Part shown: positions 45,801-54,906 of the stretch, one piece after another
Layout of the letters: every line of letters starts with the position of its first letter
Position numbering within the stretch: position 1 is the stretch's first letter
Origin: Macrolepiota albuminosa
Taxonomy: Eukaryota > Basidiomycota > Agaricomycetes > Agaricales > Agaricaceae
Direction of reading: 5' to 3'
Length of the DNA stretch: 64,000 nucleotides
Assembly (NCBI GenBank): GCA_027475525.1
Contig: JAMWFC010000117.1
Span: 682,001-746,000, forward strand
The notes under the pieces: generated by a model
The model's database searches: none
Seen by the model: only the letters and a program-made list of their open reading frames with translations
Told to the model about the DNA's origin: nothing
Position numbers and translations under genes: made by a program

Positions 45801-46773
45801 GCTGTCATGGATCTACCTGAGGGAGATCGTTAGGCTGCATGGGCTGCCTAGCACCATTGTGAGCGACCGTGACTCGAAGTTCACGTCTCAATGGTGGAGA
45901 GAACTCCACAAACTGCTAGGAGCGTGACTCCTCATGTCGACGTCCTTCCATCCTCAAACGGATAGGCAGACAGAGCAGGCTAACCGCAGTATAGGTCAGA
46001 TTCTGAGGGCAGTTGTTCGCTCTGACCAACAGGACTAGGTGGACTGGTGTCCACTCACTGAGTTCACGATTAACGTGAGTATCTCAGATACCACAGGGTA
46101 TGCGCCCTTTGAACTCAACGGAGGGTACTTGCCCTCCATGCTGCACAAAGTTTGTGCTGATACGGTGGCTCACCGCGGAGTTGTCGAGTTCGCCAGGCAG
46201 GCCCTGGAGAACATCGCGGCGGCGCATGATGCCATCATAGAGGCGCGAGTCTTTCAGGCGAAAAATGCCAATCACCATAGGTGAGCAGAACCGCCAATAG
46301 CAGTAGGAGCGTTGGTGTACCTATCAATGCGTAATCTGAGACTCCCAAAGGGATGGGTGAGTAAACTCTGCCTGAAATGGGTAGGCCCATACCGCGTTCT
46401 AGACGCAGAGCCAAGTACCTCCAACTACGTGTTGGAGCTGCCTCTGGCATTACAGGAACGACGCATCGTTCCTAAGTTTCATGTGTCGCTGTTGCGACCT
46501 TATAGCGCGTCTGACGATGCGCTGTTCCCTAACAGGGCGACCCCGGGCCCCTATGATTTTGGGGCTCGAGACGATGACGAATGGTTTGTCGAGTGCATAA
46601 TTGGGCACCGGTGGACTGAGCGTAACACGCTCGAGTTTGAAGTACGTTGGTCCCTTGGGGACACAACATGGGAGCCACACTCCCATTGCTCCAAGTTGGC
46701 GGCACTTGACCGTTATTTGGAGTTGAAGGGCGTTAAGCGCCCACATCAATTAAGTAAGCATGCCGGCGCTTAA
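39846..46773 (+). CDS. Gypsy-B Gag-Pol polyprotein with chromodomain (in-frame stops)
   Basis: With the duplications at 42416 and 44189 discounted, one frame runs from ATG 39846 to TAA near 46771, about 2250 codons. Gag: acidic N-terminus, then capsid (SKFSDLEDWAMDVCTHLAMC) and zinc knuckle CFMCGQPGHYATNC (~41851). Protease: TLWDSGSTTSGI (~42340). RT: LLCIPKKDGTLRTALDARQR, then HVHLDDIFIYSDS (LDD box, ~44070). RNase H: WLICDVSKTGVGAMYGQG and TDHKALEFF. Integrase: HH-CC zinc finger (CASCAACQ), GMDFVDPFPES, VSDRDSKFTS and QTDRQTEQANRS. Chromodomain: WFVECIIGHRW...FEVRWSLGDTTWEPHSHC. Twelve in-frame stops, eight TGA and four TAG, no TAA. It encodes the structural and replication proteins of a chromovirus-type retrotransposon; this copy is not functional as read. 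Confidence 0.92.
42416..42569. repeat. 77-bp exact tandem duplication (42416-42492, 42493-42569)
   Basis: In the Gypsy-B protease. Shifts the frame from class 0 to class 2, exactly as the downstream reading requires. Confidence 0.95.
44189..44342. repeat. 77-bp exact tandem duplication (44189-44265, 44266-44342)
   Basis: In the Gypsy-B RT. It introduces a TAG in the second copy, and the frame is restored by removing one copy. Confidence 0.95.
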
Positions 46774-46875
46774 TTTGATCGGCAGTGCCGATCGCGGCTT
46801 GGCTGAGTTGGTCAGCAGCTGTGGCTGAAACACATCTTAAAAGGCAAAATTTCTTTTTCGCTTTTTTCCCCAACC

Positions 46876-49800
46876 ATGGACAACATGCCTGTGGACCAGA
46901 GTGAGCAGCAGCAGCAGCAGTTTGAGATTGCGCCGTTGGTCTTACCGTCGGCTGAAGGGGGGGGCAGATGGCTCCCCCGCTTGTCCAAAATGTGCCCCAG
47001 TGGGGACAATCGCAACAAGCTGTGGGCTTCCCACAGCAGCAGCAACCACCAGCGGCGGGCTACCTGCCACAGCAGCCGGTGATCAGTGGCTATCCACCAC
47101 TTCAAACCATGCAGGGCAACTTCATGCCCCAGAACGCACCTGTGGGTGGCTATCAGCCCCAACAACTATTACTGGGCGCTTATGCGCCACATCACACCGA
47201 GGGCCAATCCCAACAACAGGCCTACGGGGGGCTAGTCAGCCCCCAAGCAGCGCCAGGATGGGGGCAGTTTGCCCCCGCTATGGCAAGAGAGGCTATGGGC
47301 ACACATCCTTTGCCCCAGTTTACCGCCCCGGCGCACTACCCTGGGATGGGTGGTGTGCCCGTAATGATGCCGTACCCCCTGGCTTGGATGGGGGCTTGGG
47401 GCGCAATGCCCCAGTACAGCGACTCGCATGAGTTGCAAGCCAAGGGAGGCCGGTTGATTTCCCTGTCGACCACAGCACCAATTGACAATCTAGAGGGACG
47501 CAAAGCATCCCTCGTGCAGGCCACCGTGGCCATCGAGAGCACAGAAACTCTCAGTCCAGGACGGAGCATCAGTTCATCGGCTGATGCGCCGACGGAGAGC
47601 TTGGCCAAGCTCAGAGCACAGAAACTCTCAGTCCAGGACGGAGCATCAGTTCATCGGCTGATGCGCCGACGGAGAGCTTGGCCAAGCTCTCCTTGCTACA
47701 GTGGCTGGAAATGCCGCACCAATCCGAGCCCAGCTTGGAAGAAGAGTTGCGTCCTCGACATGACAAAGGAAAAGCATGGGCTGTCGAGCCCAGTCACAAC
47801 CAGGACTTAGTCCTGGCTACTCTTCTCCAACGTCTGGGAGATAACGGGTACGATGTACCCGCAGAGTCATCATTCCTCCGCGATGCGGAGGCAGTCGTCC
47901 TCATCTGCCGGATGATGGATGACATGGATCATATGCGTGCCCAGCGCAAAACTGATCTCCTTGCCCTATTGGCCGCTCGTAAGCGGCAGACTACACCCCT
48001 GAGTCGGGACACCGACTCCAGCAAAAGGGCGCGTTGGCAAGGAGTGGAGGACGCATCCTCCCGCTCAATTAAGTCGAGCGTTGCTGCCCCTGGCCGGGAG
48101 GCCAGTCTAGGATGGGACATCCTTCCCTATGAAGATGTCCCTGCTCCAGCCGCCCCCTGGCTTATCCAGCACCTCGCCAGCAGCGCGTCTGAGGTCGCGT
48201 CTTTGTGACCAGTATCCGTGGTGTCCACCACGTACTCTGGGGAGCAGAGTTCCAGGGGCATGAGCACACGCCCCACTGAGGCCAAGGCCTCACAACCCCG
48301 AAAGGATTGTTGGGGTAAGCAACCGGAAGGGCACGCATACGTCAACGTGCATTTCCCCAAGGATGCCCCGAAAGGGGCCCCAGGGGCTAACATCCCCTTT
48401 TTACCTGCCATACTGGTAGAGGGCCTGCCAGCCTGACTCCCGTGGTGTGTGTAGGCTATGGACCCACGGTCTGAGAAGTCGGAGCCGGAGAGGCTGCCAT
48501 CCCCGCCCTCTGACAACGATTGGTATGAGGAGCCTGAAGAGGCTCGTATGAAATCCCCTGTGCTGCACAAGACGGCGGCACAACATATGACATGCGAACA
48601 GCGCAACAGCAATCGACGGGCCAAGATGGAATGTCGGGCGCAGGATAGCGCCAAGCAAGGAGCTGCCCTCCTCAAGGACCAAACCGGGCGCATCCCTGAT
48701 GCACTCGGTGTTGTGATCTATTGTGATCACACTATTGAGCGCCAGAACTCATTCTTTGGCGCAGGGTTAGCTCCCCAATTCTATTGGTCGCCAATGACCA
48801 ATACCATCTTTGTCGGGCAAGAAGCCCGTTTTTTGGTGCGGGGTTAGCTCCCCAATTCTATTGGTCACCAGTGACCAATACCATCTTCGTCAGGCAAGAA
48901 GCCCGCGCAGCCAGGTCCTTTGAGGACGATAAACAGGGCAACGCCGCGGCGACGCCCCACAACAGTAAGGTGTACCAAGTGGCACCTCGCGGGTTTCCCC
49001 GCAGTCCTCGAGAAGTCCGCAGACTTCATGCACTGGTTAACAACCAGTTTACGCTGATTCATCAGCGTCAGTTGGGCTACCTCTTGCTCAACGAATTCAA
49101 GCGGGTGGCGCTCAACTGCCACCCTACTGCCCGAGACAGAGCTATGTCTCATTTACTCGACGAGGTCGAGTATAGGACCATCGTGGTACCCTTCGCGAGT
49201 CCAGAGGAGCAGGAGAACGTCCCGCGAATGATTGTGCCATTGCGGCTCTATCGCCGCAAAGAGGGAGGGAAAATTGCCTTCGTCGGCCTTACCCCTCCTG
49301 ATCCAAAGCAACCATTTGCTTTGGACTACCTGGGCTCATACGCCCTCCTCTATGGACGTCCTGGGACGTCCAACGTATGGACTGGTCTGGCCATGAACCG
49401 TGCCATGCACATTCATTGGCGCAGCCTCTTTGGGTTTGCGCTTGTATGCACCCTCAGCGCCAGCTGCACCTCCAAGTCCACGGTACACAAGTATCTGGCC
49501 TATGTCTTTGCAAGGCCAGGCCTCTACAAAGAGGCCGTGGCTGAGTACGAGGCAGCCACGGGGCAAGTCTTTGTGCCCCTCCATGCCGACGACCCTAACT
49601 TCGAGGCCCGGGCTGTAGACATCCCGGAAGCGTCAGCTTCTATGTTCACCACTTCGGACGCGTTACGTGTCTTTCTTCATAATCAAATCCCAGTCAGCTG
49701 GGCTGACCATGCGTATACTTATGGGGTCACCTACTTGGCCCATTTATTCTTCAGTGACAGCCAGCTCTACAACGAGGCGGCCGCTATCGACGACAAGAGG

Positions 49801-50253
49801 CTACAATGCCTCGACCATTATGGTACACCCCAGTCCATCGCTCAGTGGGATGGGTGGCGCGAGGCCACCATTGGCGATCGCCAACGCCTGATGCTCCAGC
49901 AGCAGGACAGTCGTCATGCTTACAACGAGGCGCTCACCAAGGGGATGTACCTCCTCATCGGGCAAGACATTCATGCCTGCGAGATCTGGACGTGCCAGTA
50001 CCCGTCCGACACTGGGGATCTTCCTGATCCCCAACCATCTGTCCCGGGATCAACCATCGACCCCAATCTCACACTGTCCCCCCTCCGGGACTATGACGAT
50101 TCCCTGCCAGTAGCAGGGCCTTCGGGCACTTCCTACGTGCCCACACCCGAGGATGAACTCCTCGACTACGACATGGACGACGCGACCGCCGATCCATTCC
50201 GGGAGCCTGGAGACTCTCCCATTGCCCCCATCCCTGACTTACTGATGGCATGA
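46876..50253 (+). CDS. ORF-X: long unassigned ORF between pol and 3' LTR of Gypsy-B
   Basis: Starts MDNMPVDQSEQQQQQ, 103 bp after the pol stop, same strand, and ends 45 bp before the 3' LTR. One frame of about 1070 codons results if two 77-bp duplications (47536, 48752) and a 1-nt slip in the G8 run at about 46956 are discounted. Internal stops are TGA 48206, TGA 48434 and TAG 48452. Regions: a Gln/Pro/Gly/Tyr-rich N-third; a charged middle with a KRARWQ basic patch; a more folded C-half (from ~48960) with RLHALVNNQFTLIHQRQLGY, FALDYLGSYALLYGRPGTSN and MNRAMHIHWRSLFGFAL; and an acidic C-terminus. No signal peptide or clear transmembrane pair is seen, so it is not an obvious env. The function is unknown. 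It could be two ORFs (second ATG 48458). Confidence 0.7.
47536..47689. repeat. 77-bp exact tandem duplication (47536-47612, 47613-47689)
   Basis: In ORF-X. Removing one copy joins the N-terminal and middle reading frames. Confidence 0.95.
48752..48905. repeat. 77-bp tandem duplication, diverged (48752-48828, 48829-48905)
   Basis: Same 77-bp period and also a frame break in ORF-X, but the copies differ at about seven positions, all transitions. It is the only imperfect member of the set. Confidence 0.9.
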
Positions 50254-50298
50254 CCGTCGTATTATCTCAAGACCGTAGCTCAGTCTGATTGAGGGGTG

Positions 50299-50532
50299 TG
50301 TAGCGTAGTCTACTATGTGGCGTTGGCCACATAGCTTTACTTACTGTAGAGTAGTTTATATTATACTATATTTATTATAATATAATATTAGTTTACATTA
50401 TTATAAATAGTTTTACCAGCTGCTTACAAAGCAGCTTATTTTTGTGTTTGTACTACATAGTCAATAGACCGGACTGGTCTGATTCTGTGCAGTGTGAACA
50501 TTAAGCTCACAACTTCCTGTAACTTCGTTACA
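50299..50532 (+). repeat. Gypsy-B 3' LTR (234 bp)
   Basis: TGTAGCGTAGTC...TAACTTCGTTACA, followed by the TSD CTTCT. Confidence 0.95.
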
Positions 50533-50537
50533 CTTCT

Positions 50538-50780
50538 ACCAGAAGTTTATAGACAACTACTCCAGTATCACAAAACTCCTCAACCAGCTCACATGCAAGA
50601 ACATCACATAGAACTGAGACAGTAAGTGCCAGAGCATTTTTAATTTGCTCAAGGAGGCTTTCATAGTCATTTCTATACTCTGGCACTATGACCCCACCCT
50701 CCTGATCATCCTGGAATGCAATGCTTCCAACTATGCCATTGCTGGGATCCTCTCACAAATGGGACTCAATGGCTGAGAAC
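50538..50780 (+). pseudogene. Gypsy-C reverse transcriptase fragment, right part
   Basis: Resumes YQKFIDNYSSITKLLNQLTC, with CQSIFNLLKEAF and then ILECNASNYAIAGILSQMG, the start of the RNase H region. It joins the left part (38490-38957) exactly once Gypsy-B and one TSD are removed. It has several stops and is truncated at the right. Confidence 0.88.
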
Positions 50781-50789
50781 CCCAGCTAG

Positions 50790-51023
50790 TCACAAAGTAG
50801 AGGCATCTCCTATGAGTTTCTTAGAAGAGCTCCCAAATAGAACACCAGAAATTCTTCCGAAATCCTGATGCTTTGCTCTATCCCAAATTTCTGACTTTTT
50901 AGCCACATATAAGTTACTATAATAAGTCTTCCTAGTATCAACTAAGAATTTTAGTAAAGATAATCCAGGTTTCACAGGTTGAAAATTGAATTGTTTGCTC
51001 AACAAATCAAATGCCCTGCGCAA
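50790..51023 (-). pseudogene. Unassigned coding fragment (minus strand)
   Basis: An open stretch with SKQFNFQPVKPGLSLLKFLV and AKHQDFGRISGVLFGSSSKK. Composition looks like real protein, but I do not recognise it. Cut at 51024 by an LTR fragment. Confidence 0.3.
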
Positions 51024-51079
51024 TGATAGGACCCCACATAGATTAGGCATATCAACAGCAGGCTCAGCATCAGCTCCGG
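51024..51079 (+). repeat. Gypsy-A LTR fragment, 5' end only
   Basis: TGATAGGACCCCACATAG..., 56 bp, in plus orientation, truncated by the inverted LTR at 51080. The preceding 4-mer is GCAA. Confidence 0.8.
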
Positions 51080-52014
51080 TGATGATGCCCAAAGTTTGGT
51101 CAGTAACAAATATAATTATAGTGTTACCGTATCAAAAGCTTGCGTTGGGCGCGCTATAAGTGATGTGAGGAGTCCCAGGCAGGTCCCAGAGAACGCGCCT
51201 GTGAGAAAGAGGTAAAGTCAGTAAGGGAGTCGGCAAGTGTAAAGTGCTAAGGTAAAGCGCCTATGAAAGAAGCGGTAAGCGAACACGGCAATGTCAGCGG
51301 CAAGAACACAGTAAGCTTAGCAAAGTCTAAGCGTCGTTAATGCCTGCCGTAGTTGCAAGGCGCGAATAGGTCGAAGGCTAGCGATAGTCTGCAACTGCCA
51401 ACGAGTTTGACGTTGCCAACCGTAAATGAGGTCTTGAGCGTAAGGGAGACTGAAGAAAGAGGAGCAGAAAACTCTGCTCTATTGTTTGATGGGTATGTAC
51501 AAGTCGGTAAGTACTTTTTATACTACAAGGAGTTCACCATTGCCAGTGACTAACCATGGCCAAAGCGCGGTAAACTGGAAAATTTTATAGGGGTAGCTCC
51601 AACGGTTTCAGATCCCTACCATCCATTCAAGACTCTTAGCGATGCCAGGTGGCAGATCGCGATGCTAAACCATCAATCCATCATCCTTCTGTCTGTTCAA
51701 AAGGCTTAGCGATGTCAGGCGCCAGATCGAGGCACTAAGCGATGTCAGACGCCAAGGTCAAACGCCAAGCTGTCCGTCAGTTTTTGATAGATCATCAGGC
51801 TTCTCCTTAAGCGCTGTCATCAGTGACTGATGCCATCTGTCAGTTGTCATTCTGTCTGCCGTTGGTGCTATCACTGATCGGATCTGCTTCTTGCCATGTG
51901 CAGCCGTCAAATATTGCTAAAATTAGTTAATTAGTGCATGCTAAGATATTCTGAGCCTGTGCCATGTTGCCGTAGCCTGCCGTTGATGCGCTGATCCTGT
52001 ATGGGGTCCTATCA
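51080..52014 (-). repeat. Gypsy-A LTR, minus orientation (3' LTR of element M1)
   Basis: 935 bp, the reverse complement of the 53588-54526 type. On the minus strand a polypurine tract (TTGGGAGGAGA, complement of 52015-52025) directly precedes it, so it is the 3' LTR of a minus-strand element whose internal part begins at 52015. Outer flank CCGG (51076-51079). Confidence 0.9.
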
Positions 52015-52183
52015 TCTCCTCCCAACTGAAAAATTGACTGTCCTCAGTCACCAAATATGGTTACCGTTACCGCTTTTGTGACAAGTGGTCCATGCGTTCT
52101 TCAAACTTCGTTTATAGTCCTGGTGCATAAGTTTGGACTTCACCTCTCTTCCCCTGATTTACCTGGCACTCATTTAAAATAAA

Positions 52184-53587
52184 ATGTCTTTCCGTGTTCC
52201 AACTCTGCTCCCAGTACCGTCTTGCGAGGCTCAAGACACCGCCTCTGCCTACATCAAAAAGGCAAACCGGTTTGTTAGGCGCATCGAGGGTGTGGGCGCG
52301 GAGGCGCCTCCAAACTTGATTGCTGCTGTGATGAAACTGTTGTAACGCTGGTATGAGGTTTGCGTTCTTGGCGTAGAGTGGGATAGGGAGATCGAGGTGC
52401 GGGAGTGGTGCCGAGCCCGCTATGTTGACAATTGTGGCGCTGAGTGGTTAGTGCCGTTTTCTCACTTTGTAAGTGCTTTTAGTCCTTGCCATGTCGCTAG
52501 CTGATCGAGTTGCCAGGCGCCTCCTCCCGTCCCAATGATCGAGGACGAGTTGGAGGATATTCTGTCCAGTGCCTTGCCGATGATGGTAAGCGCACCTGCG
52601 GCAGAGTGAGTATTCCTAACTCATTCTTTTGACTTAGCTTTGGTCTGATCTGTCATCCCACAATAAACAAGAGGTGTTGGCGCCTCTAGCATGCATGCAG
52701 GTGGAAGAGGAGATCATGGCAAGGCAAGAGGAGGTTTCTCAAGACGCCCATGAGATTACCAGGATGCTAGAGGAGCAAGAGAGGGTGGCCGTGTTGGCAG
52801 CAGAGATGGAGGAAGTTGCTGCGGGGAAGGTGCCTGCCACCAAGAGGCAGTCAGTAGCAGAAGGATCCAGCCAGGGTGGTCATGCTGGCAGCACTTTGAG
52901 CCCAGTGTTGCCGGCTAGCAAGTCGGGCTTGCCAAGGAAGCTGGCAGGTGCTTCTAAGCGCAAGGTAGGTGCTGATTTTGCTTGTCGTTGCCGATGGTCG
53001 CTAACGACATTTGCAGAGTCGCAAGGTGGCTCCTCAATATGCGGTAAGGGGCGCTTTTTTAAAATTGGTTTTGCATTACTAAGTCTTTTTAGGCACCAAC
53101 TCAAAGTTCCTTTGACGACAAGGAGCTGAAAGGTTTGCTTTTGCCACGTCGGGAGGAGGCCGTTCTTGATGAGGGGCAAGAGGCCGGGGTCGTGATGGAG
53201 GAGATGAAGGGAAAGAAGACCGTTTCCCAGGCGACCTGGCAGGCATTTAAAGAGGTGCAGGGAGCGGTAAGTAACTTTTCTGTCTCCTTGAGTCTCTTAC
53301 TAACTCTTAGCGCTAGTGTGACAAGTGCTGGGCAGATAACGACCCAGAAGGCTGCTGGTTCCTGACTGGGGCCCAGCCTTGCTATCACTGTGGTGCTTTA
53401 AAACGCGCTTGCACTATCGATGGGGCCAAGAGTTGCAAGCATGGCGGCATGCCTGATGCCCTTGTCGAGAAAACATTTTCCTGTGCTGTTTTGGTAAGGA
53501 GGGCTAGGGAGTTTGTGAAGGGGCAGAAGAAGAAGGTCGCTGCCGATGGTATGGCAGCTATTGGACGTGCCTCCTTGGCATTGCCGA
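52184..53587 (+). pseudogene. Antisense accessory gene of Gypsy-A (AAG), N-terminal part, element M1
   Basis: Runs opposite to its host retroelement, starting 169 bp inside the 3' LTR. Exons 52184-52468, 52517-52585, 52638-52964, 53017-53043, 53093-53266 and 53317-53587. All five introns are 48-52 nt, GT-AG and phase 0. The protein starts MSFRVPTLLPVP and contains RRIEGVGAEAPPNL and EWDREIEVREWCRARYVD. An acidic coiled-coil-like stretch (residues ~120-165) follows. Exon 6 opens with CDKCWADNDPEGCW, then QPCYHCGALKRAC: spacing C-x2-C-x8-C-x8-C-x2-C-x6-C, close to a fungal Zn2Cys6 cluster. This copy has TAA at 52343-52345 where the second copy has GAG. It is cut by the LTR at 53588. Function unknown; DNA binding is a guess. 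Confidence 0.7.
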
Positions 53588-54526
53588 TGATAGGACCCCA
53601 TACAGGATCAGCGCATCAACGGCAGGCTGCGGCAACACGGCACGGGCTCGGGATACCTTAGCGCGTGCTAACTAACCAATTTTGGCAAGATTTGACGGCC
53701 GCGCACGGCAAGAAGCAGATCCAATCAATGATAGCGCCGACGGCAACCAGAATGACAACTGACAGATGGCATCAGTCACTGACGACAGCGCTTAACAAGA
53801 AGCCTGATGATCTATCAAAAAACTGACGGACAGCTTGGCGTTTGACCTTGGCGTCTGACACCGCTTAGCGCCTCGATTTGGCGCCTAACGTCGCTTAGGT
53901 GTTCTGACAGACAGAAGGGTGATGGATTGATGATTTAGCACCGCGATCTGCCGCCGGGTGGCGCCAAGGGTACTCAATGGACGGTAGGGATCTGAAACCG
54001 TTGGAGCTACCCCTATGAAATTTTCCAGTTTACCGCACTTTGGCGATGGTTGGTCACTGGCGACGGTGAACTCCTTGTAGTATATATAGTACTTACTGAC
54101 TTGTCCATAAGCATCAGATGAATAGACCAGAGTTTCCCCCTTTCCTCAGTCTCCCTTACGCTCAAGAGCTCATTTACGCTACGGTCGGCAACGTCGAACT
54201 CATTGGCAGTTACAGACGCCCACCAACACTCGACACACTCGTGCCTTGCAACTACGGCAGGCACTATCAACGCTTAGACCTCGCTAAGCTTATCGGGCTC
54301 TTGCCGCTTACCTTTGCCATGTTCACTTACCACATTTTCCTTAGGCGCTTTATCTTAGCGCTTGACACTTGCCGACCCCGTTACCGACTTTTACCCTTTT
54401 TTCACAGACGCGTTCTCTGGGACCTGCCCGGGACTCCTCACCACACTTTTAGCGCGCCCAACGCACACTCTTGGTACGGTAACACAATTGCTACATTTGT
54501 TGCTGACCAAACTTTGGGCGTCATCA
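53588..54526 (+). repeat. Gypsy-A LTR, plus orientation (5' LTR of element P)
   Basis: 939 bp, TGATAGGACCCC...GGGCGTCATCA. Followed within 3 bp by TTGGAGCCCACCGCGAGG, which begins with TGG as a tRNA 3'-end primer site would. The tRNA is not identified. Confidence 0.9.
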
Positions 54527-54906
54527 AATTGGAGCCCACCGCGAGGGATCTCTAGGGCAGAATTCCGCCAGAAACCCGTCTCCAGCATAGGCGCCGCCTG
54601 CTAGACCAGTCGGCAGAAGGCATAGCTCCTTCCCACCCATCAACCCCACAACCACCTGGTGCCTTACCGGGTCTCTCTCTTGCCCAGGAACTACAGAACG
54701 CCACTGTAGACGCATTTCCTGATCTCTTCCCGCATTCCCTTGATTATAGCGCCAACGACCCCTTAGCATCGCCATTTACCATACCGCAATCAGTTACTCC
54801 CATTACCCCGCTAACGCCTCTTTCACAACTCGTCTCTCTTACCCCGTCGCCAATCCCTAGAACCCCTTCCCCACTACCGCTAACCGAACTCGCTAACACA
54901 GTCGCT

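Larger units (their letters stand above)
38963..50532 (+). mobile_element. Gypsy-B, complete chromodomain Gypsy with extra 3' ORF
   Basis: 11,570 bp as given (about 11.2 kb without five internal 77-bp duplications). The TSD CTTCT is at 38958-38962 and 50533-50537. LTRs are TGTAGCG...GTTACA: left 38963-39273 (311 bp including a 77-bp duplication) and right 50299-50532 (234 bp). Outside the duplication they differ at about three sites. The polypurine tract GAGGGGTG precedes the 3' LTR. The order is leader, gag-pol (39846-46773), ORF-X (46876-50253). It is inserted in the Gypsy-C RT. Confidence 0.95.

Noticed and set aside
48458..48847. Separate gene starting at ATG 48458
   Set aside because: Same frame as the preceding part of ORF-X with only TGA/TAG between, and the break at the other end is a 77-bp-period duplication. 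It is better described as part of one long ORF.
53588..53661. C-terminal extension of the antisense gene into the LTR (IGPHTGSAHQ...)
   Set aside because: This is LTR sequence. The same residues appear wherever the LTR is read in this frame (for example 31041-31111).
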